Shown piece by piece: positions 51,434 to 60,298 of a stretch of 64,000 nucleotides of DNA (within the stretch, counting starts at the first letter, position 1; each line of letters opens with the position of its first letter). The translations under genes and the position numbers were made by a program. Below the pieces are notes generated by a model. The model saw only the letters and a program-made list of their open reading frames with translations. It was not told where the DNA came from and did no database searches. Origin of the DNA: Dokdonia donghaensis DSW-1 (GTDB taxonomy: Bacteria; Bacteroidota; Bacteroidia; Flavobacteriales; Flavobacteriaceae); assembly GCF_001653755.1 (NCBI RefSeq), contig NZ_CP015125.1, forward strand, positions 680,001 through 744,000, given 5' to 3'.

Positions 51434-52951
51434 TTATCCTAGCGTAGCGATAGCATAATCTATACGTCGCAATGTTTCTTCTTTTCCTATAGTAGCTGCA
51501 ATATCAAAAACATCTGGTCCCTGCATAGCTCCCACTAGCGAAAGCCTAAAAGGTTGCATTACTTTACCAAATCCTAGTTCACTATTTACTATCCAAGCTT
51601 TAAGAGCTGTTTGTGCCTCTATAGTTGTAAAGTTATCTACACCATTAAGTATGATTTTTACTTCTTCCATAATAGCGGTCGTCCCTTCTTTCCAGGCTTT
51701 TTTTGATGCTTTTTCATCAAAGGTAGTAGGAGCTGTAAAGAAGTAGCTACCTAAGGTCCAAAGATCTTCTACAAAGACAGCACGCTCTTTTATAAGTGTT
51801 ACAACCTGTGTAGTATATCCTTCTGTAGCCTCAACACCTTTCTCAGTGAGTAATGAAGAGAAAGCTGTTGCAATAGTTGCTACGGGTATTTCTTGCATAT
51901 ACTGCTGCTGGAACCACTTTGTTTTTTCTGGATCAAATTTGGCTCCACCTTTATTAACACGCTTAAGGTCAAAGGCGGCAATAAGCTCTTCAAGGCTAAA
52001 GATTTCTTGCTCTGTACCTGGATTCCATCCTAAAAAGGCAAGCATATTTACTACAGCCTCTGCAAAGTATCCATCTTCTCTATACCCAGAAGAGATCTCA
52101 TTACTCTTAGGATCTTCCCATTGTAGCGGAAATACTGGAAAACCTAGTTTATCTCCATCGCGCTTACTTAACTTTCCTTTACCCACTGGTTTCAGGATAA
52201 GCGGTAAGTGTGCAAATTTTGGAGCTGTCCATCCTAATGCTCTGTATAACAATACGTGTAAAGCAAGAGATGGTAACCACTCCTCACCGCGTATTACGTG
52301 AGAGATTTCCATAAGGTGGTCATCTACAATATTTGCTAGGTGATAGGTAGGCATACCATCAGACTTAAATAAAATCTTATCATCTAGTATGTTTGTATCT
52401 ATCTCCATCTCACCACGTATCTCATCTTGAAGTTTTAAAACTTCATCTTGAGGAGATTTAAAACGTATCACATAGTTATCACCATCTGCAATACGCTGCT
52501 TAGTTTCTTCTTGAGAGAGTACAAGTGAATTATCTAGTTTAAGACGGTTATGCCAGTTATATATAAAAGTTTTACCGTTTGCCTCGTGATCTTTTCGGTG
52601 AGCATCTAGGCTCTCTGCCGTGTCAAAAGCATAGTAAGCATTACCAGAATCTATAAGCTGCTGTGCATAGGTATGATACATATCCTTACGCTCACTTTGT
52701 CTATATGGTCCGTAACCTCCATCTTTTGTAGGTCCCTCATCATAAGAGATACCGCACCAGTCTAGACTCTCACGTATGTAATCTTCGGCTCCAGCTACAT
52801 AGCGATTTTGATCTGTATCTTCTATACGTAAGATAAAAGTACCTCCGTGTTTCTTTGCAAATAAGTAATTAAAAAGCGCCGTGCGCACACCACCGATGTG
52901 CAATGGCCCAGTAGGTGAAGGTGCAAATCGCACTCTAACATTTTGAGACAT
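51434..52951 (-). CDS. gltX: Glutamyl-tRNA synthetase
   Basis: This 505-residue class I synthetase charges tRNA-Glu. The HIGH motif is in FAPSPTGPLHIGGVRTAL and the KMSKS motif is KLSKRDG. The tRNA-recognition region IRGEEWLPSLALHVLLY is intact, and the C-terminal helical anticodon-binding domain is present. It is a normal-length bacterial enzyme and follows the AlkB-like gene on the minus strand after 128 bases that include a palindrome. Confidence 0.96.
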   Translation of the reverse strand: MSQNVRVRFAPSPTGPLHIGGVRTALFNYLFAKKHGGTFILRIEDTDQNRYVAGAEDYIRESLDWCGISYDEGPTKDGGYGPYRQSERKDMYHTYAQQLIDSGNAYYAFDTAESLDAHRKDHEANGKTFIYNWHNRLKLDNSLVLSQEETKQRIADGDNYVIRFKSPQDEVLKLQDEIRGEMEIDTNILDDKILFKSDGMPTYHLANIVDDHLMEISHVIRGEEWLPSLALHVLLYRALGWTAPKFAHLPLILKPVGKGKLSKRDGDKLGFPVFPLQWEDPKSNEISSGYREDGYFAEAVVNMLAFLGWNPGTEQEIFSLEELIAAFDLKRVNKGGAKFDPEKTKWFQQQYMQEIPVATIATAFSSLLTEKGVEATEGYTTQVVTLIKERAVFVEDLWTLGSYFFTAPTTFDEKASKKAWKEGTTAIMEEVKIILNGVDNFTTIEAQTALKAWIVNSELGFGKVMQPFRLSLVGAMQGPDVFDIAATIGKEETLRRIDYAIATLG

Positions 52952-53019
52952 AGTCTTAGATTTTGTGCAAAGATACTTTTAAGAAGAGTAAAATTTTGAG
53001 ATTTGAGGTTTAAAGTTTT

Positions 53020-53039
53020 TACGCTTTCGCGAAAGCGTA
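53020..53039. repeat. Dispersed palindrome, perfect copy between gltX and AlkB-like gene
   Basis: A 20/20 match. It lies downstream of the AlkB-like stop and upstream of the gltX start, both on the minus strand. Confidence 0.95.
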
Positions 53040-53079
53040 ACCCTAGTAATTACATTTTGTAGAATTATATATAATGAAC

Positions 53080-54120
53080 CTATGGTCTCTGATCTGCTGG
53101 GACTCGCTTGTTCATAATCTTAAACCATAAGGGTGGTAATAGCGATAGCACCATACTGGTAGGATATCCATATGGTAATTGCGGGCTTATGTCGTGATAA
53201 TCTAGTAATTGATATTTCTTATTTGCACGATAGTGGTGATCACTGTGACGGGTAAGCTCATAGAGCATTATGCGCCCAAAAACGTGGTTACTATTCCACG
53301 AGTGTACTTCTCTTACACGCTCGTAACGGCCACTAGGAAGTTTTTTACGTCTCAACCCATAATGTTCTATATAATTAATTGTCTCAAGGAGTAAAAAACC
53401 TGCGATTGCTGCAAAAATTACAACCATAAGACCTAAAGAGCCAAAAAACCAATAAGCAACAAACAGATAACTAGCTTGAAAAATGTGATACCAGAGCATA
53501 TCATTTTTAAAAGATAAAAAAGAGTTATTTGCTCTTTTTAATAGGTCCATTTGTATCCTCCAGGAGTTTGTATACTGTTTGTAAATAGAAGAAACCCAAA
53601 AAGAATAGAGCGATTGATTATACTTTGCTGTGGCCGGATCTTCTGGAGTGGCAGCTTTAAGATGGTGGCCATAGTTATGTTCTATATAAAAGTGCATATA
53701 TAGTGCTGGCAGTAGGAGGAGTTTACCTAGAGTTCGCTCAATTTTACTTTTACGATGACCCAGCTCGTGAGCTACGTTTATTCCATTAGAGCCTATTACA
53801 ATACCGGCAGAAAATATGAGACCTACAAGCTCTGCAAGGCTAGTTTCTTGAGTAGTTACTGTGGTTAATGTAAGTAATAATATACAGTACACAATCACAA
53901 TGTTTAGATACAATAAGAAATCTGTCCAGTGTAATGATTGCTTATCTTCCTTTTCTTGAGAGTCTATATTAACCTCATTTACAGGTAAAATTGATTCAAT
54001 GATAGGTACAAGAACAAAGGCATAAATTGGGGTTAACCACACCCAGACATCTTGATAAGTAAGACCTATAAAAGCACATAGTGGAGTAGAGTAGGCAGTA
54101 AGATATTTGAGATCTTTCAT
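53080..54120 (-). CDS. AlkB-like membrane alkane/fatty-acid monooxygenase
   Basis: This 346-residue diiron membrane enzyme has the AlkB histidine boxes: HELGH (118-122), EHNYGHH (H148, H152, H153), NYIEHYG (H253) and RHSDHH (H291, H294, H295). Six hydrophobic stretches surround them. In the family these boxes bind the iron pair for terminal hydroxylation of alkanes or related chains with a rubredoxin partner. No rubredoxin gene is adjacent, so substrate and electron donor are unknown. In marine Flavobacteriaceae it may act on lipid-type substrates, which is inference. Confidence 0.88.
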   Translation of the reverse strand: MKDLKYLTAYSTPLCAFIGLTYQDVWVWLTPIYAFVLVPIIESILPVNEVNIDSQEKEDKQSLHWTDFLLYLNIVIVYCILLLTLTTVTTQETSLAELVGLIFSAGIVIGSNGINVAHELGHRKSKIERTLGKLLLLPALYMHFYIEHNYGHHLKAATPEDPATAKYNQSLYSFWVSSIYKQYTNSWRIQMDLLKRANNSFLSFKNDMLWYHIFQASYLFVAYWFFGSLGLMVVIFAAIAGFLLLETINYIEHYGLRRKKLPSGRYERVREVHSWNSNHVFGRIMLYELTRHSDHHYRANKKYQLLDYHDISPQLPYGYPTSMVLSLLPPLWFKIMNKRVPADQRP

Positions 54121-54275
54121 AGGGTAAAAGTGCTGTGTTTAATATATTGTTAGAAAGGACAAAGCAATAATCTTGCATAAAGTGTTGATAGGCAAGATTA
54201 TTGTAGACAAAATAGAACATTCTTAAAACATAATAAAATAGTACTTTAGAGGTTGCTATAAAGAGAATACCTATA

Positions 54276-57200
54276 ATGATGAACAGGTTTGAAAAGATAG
54301 AGAGGAAGTTAGAAGGTTTTATTAAGAAGTATTACACAAATGAGTTGCTTAAAGGCGTGATTTTGTTTTTTGCTTTTGGGGTCTTATATTTTTTACTCAC
54401 CCTCTTAATTGAATATTTCTTTTGGCTCAGTCCTGCAGGTCGTACCGTTTTATTTTGGGTTTTTATTCTTGTAGAAATAGCACTTCTCGCCAAATTCATT
54501 TTACTACCACTATCTAGACTTTTTAAACTCTCAAAGGGAATTAACTACAAAGATGCTGCGAGTATAATAGGTAATTATTTTCCAGAGGTAAGTGACAAAC
54601 TTATAAACACATTACAGTTACACAAAGATGCTGGAGACTCAGAACTTATGCTGGCGAGCATAGCACAAAAAAGTGAAGAGCTAGAGCCGGTACCTTTTAA
54701 GCTAGCCATAGATTTTAAAAAAAATAGTAAGTACTTAAAGTATGCTGCCATCCCGATTGTGGTATTTCTTATCGCAAACTATGCAGGTAAGGAAAAGGTA
54801 TTTTCTTCTAGCTATGAGCGTGTTGTAAACTATAATGAAGCTTATGAGCCACCAGCTCCTTTTTCTTTTTATGTGGTAAATGAAGATTTACAAGCTATAG
54901 AGAATAAAGATTTTGAACTTAGAGTACGTACCGTAGGAGACGTAATTCCGGAGGAGGCAAGTATACGCTTTAACGATGAGGTTTATTTTTTACAACAAAC
55001 GGCTCCAGGAGAGTATAGTTATGTTTTTGAGCAACCTACAGAAGATGTGACCTTTAGCCTTCAAGGTAACAAGGTGGTTTCTCAACCTTATGATCTTGAG
55101 ATACTTAGAGTTCCGGTACTACTTGATTTTGAGATGGTTATAGATTATCCTAATCACACTAATAAGCGCACAGAACGTATTAAAAATACTGGAAATGCAA
55201 TTATTCCAGAAGGCTCAAAAGTGAGCTGGGAGTTACGTACAAGACAAACCGATAATGTAGATCTTGTGCTTAAGGATACGATTATTTCTTTCGCTTTAAG
55301 CGAAAATAAAAACAACAGCATATCTTACAGCACCTCTAAGCGTATTTATAATAATATGAGCTACGAAGTAAGTACGAGCAATGCAAGATTAAAAAATTAT
55401 GAAAGCCTTGCCTATAACTTACAAGTTATAAAAGATCAATACCCTCAACTATTACTAGAGGCAAAAAGAGATACAGTAAACGAACAACAAAACTATTTTT
55501 ACGGTAAAGTAAGTGATGACTATGGATTAACTAAGTTGCAAATCGTGTATTACCCGTCTGAAACTGAAGTAAAGCAATATAAGACTATTGCTATATCAAA
55601 CGGTAATGTGGATCAATTTGTTTATGCCTTTCCTGATAATCTTGACTTGCAGGAGGGTGTAAATTATGAGTATTATTTTGAGGTTTTTGATAATGATGCT
55701 GTTCATAATTACAAGAGCACAAAGAGTACAATTTTTAGCTACACAAAACTCACAGAGGATGAACTCAAAAACAAACAACTAGAGCAACAACAAAAATCAA
55801 TTAGTAATCTAGACAAGTCTTTACAAAAGATGAAGGAACGAGAGGAGGAGCTCAAAGAAATCTCTCGTACTCAAAAGGAGAAAAAGGAACTTACCTTTAA
55901 TGATCAAAAAAAGCTGGACAATTTCTTAAAGCGACAACAGCAGCAAGAAGAAATGATGAAAGACTTTTCTAAACAGCTTAAAGAAAATCTGGATGAGTTT
56001 CAAAAGGAAGAAGAACAAACAGATGAGGACAAAGAGAGGTTAAAGGAACGCCTCGAACGTCAAGAAAAAAAGGCGAAGGAAAATGAAAAACTTCTCAAAG
56101 AGTTACAAGAGCTGCGAGAAAAAATGCCAAAAGAAGAGCTCTCAGAAAAACTAGAGGAATTAGAAAAACAGAATAAAAATAATAAGCGCAACCTTGAGCA
56201 AATGGTTGAACTTACAAAGAGATATTACGTTCAAAAAAAGGCCGAGCAAATTGCAAATGATTTACAAAAGCTTGCAGAAAAACAAGAGGCATTAAGTAAA
56301 AAGGAAGGAGCAGAAAATAGCAGTGAGCAACAGCAACAACTTAATGAAGAATTTAAAAATCTAGAAGAAGCGCTTAAGGATCTTGAAAAAGAAAATCAAG
56401 AACTTAAAAAGCCAATGGATATTCCGGGGGATGATCAAAAGCAAGAAGAAATTAAAGAAGAGCAACAAGGGGCTTCACAAGAATTAGAAAATCAAGAACA
56501 GCAACAACAACAAAGTGGGCAACCTCAAGACACATCTGAAGCACAGAAAAAACAAAAAAAGGCAGCAGATAAAATGAAGCAAATGAGCCAGTCTATGCAG
56601 TCACAAATGCAAATGTCTGGTGAGGAAGCATTAGAAGAGGATGCAGAGATGCTTAGACAGATACTTGATAATTTATTAGTTTTTAGTTTTGAAGAAGAAG
56701 TCGTGATGATGAACTTTAGAAGTATGGATGATAAAAATCCTAACTATGCTAAAAAGCTAAGACGCCAGAATGTTTTAAAACAGAATTTTGAGCATATAGA
56801 TGATAGTCTTTATGCATTATCATTACGTCAACCTAAGCTTGATGAGGTAATAAACGAGTCACTAGTAGACATAGATTATAATATGAATAAGGCGTTAGAG
56901 CGTCTTGCAGAAAATCAAATTATACAAGGAGTAAGCAGCCAGCAATATGTTATTACTGGAGCAAATGAACTTGCAGACCTTCTTAGCCAGTCTCTTGATG
57001 ATATGCAAAATGCTATGATGTCGGGTAAAGGTTCTGGAAAAGGAAAAGGTGCTGGTGTAGGTTCTGGCGGTGGTGGCGGTGAGCAATTGCCAGACATCAT
57101 TCAAAGTCAGGAAGAGCTCAACAAAAAAATGGGAGAGGGAAAAAAACCTGGCGAAGGTAAAGATGGTGAGGATGGTGAAGGCAAGGAAGGAGGAGAAAAG

Positions 57201-57812
57201 GCAGGTGGCGATAAACCAGGTGGTGAAGAAGTTGAGGGAAAAGGAGGGGAGCAACCTGGATCTAATGGAGAAGGCAGAAAAGAAGGTGAAGGAAAAGGTG
57301 GTAAAGGAGGCAGTAAAGAATCAAGTAATGGAGATAAAGATGGTGAAGGAGAAGGTTCTGGTAATGGCGAAGGTGAAAATAGTGGGGATGAGTATGAGCA
57401 AGGATTGCTTTATGAAATTTACAAGGAACAGTCTAAGTTACGACAGCAGTTACAAGATGCAATTGAGCGTGAAGGTCTAGGTGATGACGCAAAAAAACTT
57501 GTAAAGGATATGCAGAAAGTTGAGGAGCAATTATTAGACAAAGGATTTAGTAATGAGACTATGCAAAATATGACTAAACTCAAGCACGAATTATTGAAGC
57601 TTAAGGAAGCCACTTTTCAGCAAGGCCAAGAGGAAAAACGTGAGGCAAATACAAATTTGAAGAGTTTTTCAAATCCCGTGAATAGTGCTTTAGAAAAAGC
57701 AAAAAAATATTTTAATACAACAGAAATTCTTAACCGTAACGCACTTCCTCTTAAAGAAGAATATAAGCGTAAGGTGCAAGATTATTTTCAGAAGAGCGAT
57801 GATAGAATTTAA
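54276..57812 (+). CDS. DUF4175-family membrane protein with acidic low-complexity region
   Basis: This large protein has 1178 residues. Two membrane helices lie near the N-terminus (about 22-45 and 55-78), with a third around 150-165. Beta-rich repeats resembling bacterial Ig-like domains cover 170-480. A very long coiled coil follows (485-760, rich in KEELKE and QQQQ). A disordered glycine/lysine/glutamate stretch lies at about 915-1040, including GSGKGKGAGVGSGGGGG and many GEGK-type repeats. The C-terminus is again helical. The family occurs across Bacteroidota and its function is unknown; membrane-linked assembly is plausible. ATGs at 54276 and 54279 are equivalent. It overlaps ybeY by 14 bases. 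Confidence 0.88.
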   Translation: MMNRFEKIERKLEGFIKKYYTNELLKGVILFFAFGVLYFLLTLLIEYFFWLSPAGRTVLFWVFILVEIALLAKFILLPLSRLFKLSKGINYKDAASIIGNYFPEVSDKLINTLQLHKDAGDSELMLASIAQKSEELEPVPFKLAIDFKKNSKYLKYAAIPIVVFLIANYAGKEKVFSSSYERVVNYNEAYEPPAPFSFYVVNEDLQAIENKDFELRVRTVGDVIPEEASIRFNDEVYFLQQTAPGEYSYVFEQPTEDVTFSLQGNKVVSQPYDLEILRVPVLLDFEMVIDYPNHTNKRTERIKNTGNAIIPEGSKVSWELRTRQTDNVDLVLKDTIISFALSENKNNSISYSTSKRIYNNMSYEVSTSNARLKNYESLAYNLQVIKDQYPQLLLEAKRDTVNEQQNYFYGKVSDDYGLTKLQIVYYPSETEVKQYKTIAISNGNVDQFVYAFPDNLDLQEGVNYEYYFEVFDNDAVHNYKSTKSTIFSYTKLTEDELKNKQLEQQQKSISNLDKSLQKMKEREEELKEISRTQKEKKELTFNDQKKLDNFLKRQQQQEEMMKDFSKQLKENLDEFQKEEEQTDEDKERLKERLERQEKKAKENEKLLKELQELREKMPKEELSEKLEELEKQNKNNKRNLEQMVELTKRYYVQKKAEQIANDLQKLAEKQEALSKKEGAENSSEQQQQLNEEFKNLEEALKDLEKENQELKKPMDIPGDDQKQEEIKEEQQGASQELENQEQQQQQSGQPQDTSEAQKKQKKAADKMKQMSQSMQSQMQMSGEEALEEDAEMLRQILDNLLVFSFEEEVVMMNFRSMDDKNPNYAKKLRRQNVLKQNFEHIDDSLYALSLRQPKLDEVINESLVDIDYNMNKALERLAENQIIQGVSSQQYVITGANELADLLSQSLDDMQNAMMSGKGSGKGKGAGVGSGGGGGEQLPDIIQSQEELNKKMGEGKKPGEGKDGEDGEGKEGGEKAGGDKPGGEEVEGKGGEQPGSNGEGRKEGEGKGGKGGSKESSNGDKDGEGEGSGNGEGENSGDEYEQGLLYEIYKEQSKLRQQLQDAIEREGLGDDAKKLVKDMQKVEEQLLDKGFSNETMQNMTKLKHELLKLKEATFQQGQEEKREANTNLKSFSNPVNSALEKAKKYFNTTEILNRNALPLKEEYKRKVQDYFQKSDDRI

Positions 57813-58206
57813 TAGTATAAATAATTTCGAGTTAGTTAATCCAGAACAAATCATTACGTGGTTAGAAGGAGTTATCAGTGCAGAAAGGAAGATTGTCGGT
57901 GAGCTTAATTACATCTTTTGTGATGACGCTTATTTACATAAAATCAATGTAGATTTTCTCGACCACGATACATTTACAGACATCATCAGTTTTGACTATT
58001 CTCAGGGCAATATAGTAAGCGGTGATATGTATATCTCTGTAGAGCGAGTAGAGGAGAATGCTCAAGATTTTAATTGCTCTTTTAGAGACGAATTAAGCCG
58101 TGTTATGGTACACGGTATACTTCACTATTGCGGTTATAAAGATAAGAGTACAGAGGAGGGAAAGCTTATGCGTAGTAAGGAGAATACTTATTTAGCATTG
58201 CGTTAA
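57799..58206 (+). CDS. ybeY: Endoribonuclease YbeY
   Basis: This 135-residue zinc endoribonuclease acts in 16S rRNA 3'-end maturation. The metal-binding motif is HGILHYCGYKDKS, where most bacteria have HGxLHLxGxDH. The third histidine is replaced by K, as is common in Bacteroidota. The N-terminal strand region INVDFLDHDTFTDIISF is typical. It overlaps the end of the DUF4175 gene by 14 bases and so is probably co-translated with it. Confidence 0.93.
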   Translation: MIEFNSINNFELVNPEQIITWLEGVISAERKIVGELNYIFCDDAYLHKINVDFLDHDTFTDIISFDYSQGNIVSGDMYISVERVEENAQDFNCSFRDELSRVMVHGILHYCGYKDKSTEEGKLMRSKENTYLALR

Positions 58207-58316
58207 GTAGTAATTTTCTTACAATTACTAATTTTCAATAGTTTTAGCTTCTTATAACCTTAACTCTTTAAGTGATCAAAACTATTTATCTTTGCACGAT
58301 TTTCTTTTAGGGTAAT

Positions 58317-58336
58317 CACGCTTTCGCGAAAGCGTA
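58317..58336. repeat. Dispersed palindrome upstream of mnmG
   Basis: A 19/20 match (first base C), 31 bases before the parS sequence at 58368. It probably lies in the 5' region of the mnmG transcript. Confidence 0.93.
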
Positions 58337-58367
58337 ATACAAAGTGTTCAATAAAGGACACGTTTAA

Positions 58368-58383
58368 TGTTCCACGTGAAACA
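58368..58383. other. parS centromere-like site 1
   Basis: TGTTCCACGTGAAACA is an exact match to the well-known bacterial parS 16-mer bound by ParB. Its last base abuts the ATG of mnmG. Confidence 0.92.
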
Positions 58384-60261
58384 ATGAGTTTATTTCAAGA
58401 TACATATGATGTAATTGTAGTTGGTGCAGGTCACGCAGGTTGTGAAGCTGCTGCCGCTGCTGCAAATATGGGAAGTTCTACGCTTCTTGTAACAATGAAT
58501 CTACAAACCATCGCCCAGATGAGTTGTAATCCAGCTATGGGTGGCATTGCAAAAGGGCAGATTGTAAGAGAGATTGATGCATTAGGAGGATATAGTGGTA
58601 TTGTGTCTGATAAGACAGCAATACAATTTAAGATGCTCAACAAATCAAAAGGTCCTGCTATGTGGTCACCACGAGTGCAAAGTGATCGAATGCGATTTGC
58701 AGAGGAGTGGAGATTGCGTCTAGAAGGAACACCTAATCTTGATTTTTATCAAGAGATGGTGAGCGGCCTTCTAGTAGAAAATAACAAGGTAGTAGGAGTA
58801 ACCACTTCTTTAGGTATTAAGGTAAGAGGTAGATCTGTAGTGCTCACAAATGGTACTTTTTTAAATGGACTTATCCATATAGGTGAGAAACAATTTGGAG
58901 GAGGTAGAGCGGGTGAAAGACCAGCTACTGGTATCACAGAACAGCTACTGGATTTTGGCTTTGATTCTGGTAGAATGAAGACAGGAACACCACCTCGTGT
59001 GGATGGTAGATCATTAGATTTTTCTAAAATGATTATCCAGCCAGGAGATGACGTTCCAGAGAAGTTTAGTTATAGTAAAGAGACAAGTCCGCTTACTAAT
59101 CAGCGTCCTTGTCATATGAGTTATACTTCCCCAGAGGTACACGATTTATTGCGTGAAGGTTTTGATCGTTCTCCTATGTTTAATGGTAGAATCAAATCTC
59201 TCGGACCAAGGTATTGTCCATCTATAGAAGATAAAATTAACCGCTTCGCAGATAAGGATAGACATCAGTTATTTGTAGAGCCAGAAGGTTGGGATACCTG
59301 TGAGATTTATGTAAATGGATTCTCAACATCTCTTCCAGAAGATGTACAATTTAAAGCTTTGCGTAGCGTAGCTGGTTTTGAAAACGTAAAATTCTTCCGC
59401 CCAGGTTATGCGATAGAGTATGATTACTTTCCGCCTACACAGCTTAAGCACACCTTAGAAACTAAGCTTGTGAGTGGGCTATATTTCGCTGGTCAAATTA
59501 ACGGAACCACGGGATATGAAGAAGCCGCTTCTCAAGGTCTTATGGCGGGTATGAATGCACACTTAAAAGTACATGATCAAGAGCCTTTTACTTTACAACG
59601 TGACGAGGCTTATATAGGTGTTCTTATAGATGATCTTATTACAAAAGGTACAGAAGAGCCATATAGAATGTTTACTTCTCGTGCAGAGTATAGAACCTTG
59701 TTAAGACAAGATAATGCAGACGAGCGTCTCACTCCACGATCGCATAAAGTAGGTCTAGCATCTGAGGAGCGTCTTGTGACTATGGAAAAAAAGCGCGAGC
59801 AGTCGGATAATTTAGTTAAGTTTTTTGAGGATACAAGTATCCTCCCAGAGGAGGTAAATGATATATTAGAAGAACGAGGATCTTCTCCTATGCGACAATC
59901 TGATAAGATGTTTAAGGTTTTCTCAAGACCTCAAATACATCTAGAGGATATGAAGCAGTTTAAAAAGGTTGCAGCATATATTGACGAGCATAGTCTCGAG
60001 CGTAATGTATTAGAACAAGCAGAAATTAAAGTAAAGTATGCTGGTTATATTGCAAAAGAAAAAGCAAATGCAGATAAGCTTCAACGTCTTGAGAATATCA
60101 AAATTCCAGATAATTTTGATTACTCAAAGCTTAAATCATTATCATTTGAAGCAAGAGAAAAGTTGTCTAAAATTAGACCAACTACAATTTCTCAAGCATC
60201 ACGAGTGAGTGGAGTTTCTCCTTCAGATATAAGTGTGATGTTAGTTTATATGGGAAGGTAA
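58384..60261 (+). CDS. mnmG: tRNA uridine-5-carboxymethylaminomethyl modification enzyme MnmG
   Basis: This 625-residue FAD enzyme, with MnmE, modifies U34 of several tRNAs. The FAD-binding motif GAGHAGCEAAAAAA (from residue 13) is followed by CNPAMGGIAKGQIVREIDALGG. The motifs GRAGERPATGI, KTGTPPRV, YCPSIEDKI and FAGQINGTTGYEEAASQGLMAG are intact. Length is normal. The start codon lies directly after a parS site, so ParB loading could affect its expression. In many bacteria mnmG is next to the replication origin or parAB. Confidence 0.96.
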   Translation: MSLFQDTYDVIVVGAGHAGCEAAAAAANMGSSTLLVTMNLQTIAQMSCNPAMGGIAKGQIVREIDALGGYSGIVSDKTAIQFKMLNKSKGPAMWSPRVQSDRMRFAEEWRLRLEGTPNLDFYQEMVSGLLVENNKVVGVTTSLGIKVRGRSVVLTNGTFLNGLIHIGEKQFGGGRAGERPATGITEQLLDFGFDSGRMKTGTPPRVDGRSLDFSKMIIQPGDDVPEKFSYSKETSPLTNQRPCHMSYTSPEVHDLLREGFDRSPMFNGRIKSLGPRYCPSIEDKINRFADKDRHQLFVEPEGWDTCEIYVNGFSTSLPEDVQFKALRSVAGFENVKFFRPGYAIEYDYFPPTQLKHTLETKLVSGLYFAGQINGTTGYEEAASQGLMAGMNAHLKVHDQEPFTLQRDEAYIGVLIDDLITKGTEEPYRMFTSRAEYRTLLRQDNADERLTPRSHKVGLASEERLVTMEKKREQSDNLVKFFEDTSILPEEVNDILEERGSSPMRQSDKMFKVFSRPQIHLEDMKQFKKVAAYIDEHSLERNVLEQAEIKVKYAGYIAKEKANADKLQRLENIKIPDNFDYSKLKSLSFEAREKLSKIRPTTISQASRVSGVSPSDISVMLVYMGR

Positions 60262-60276
60262 TTTTAGTTTTCTCTT

Positions 60277-60292
60277 CGTTCCACGTGAAACA
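60277..60292. other. parS-like site 2
   Basis: CGTTCCACGTGAAACA matches the parS 16-mer at 15 of 16 positions. It lies between mnmG and the methyltransferase, 7 bases before the latter's ATG. Confidence 0.85.
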
Positions 60293-60298
60293 ATTTTA

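Noticed and set aside
55291..55312. TTTCGCTTTAAGCGAAAAT in the DUF4175 gene as another copy
   Set aside because: It is a different inverted word with a TTTAA centre and lacks the CGCG core.
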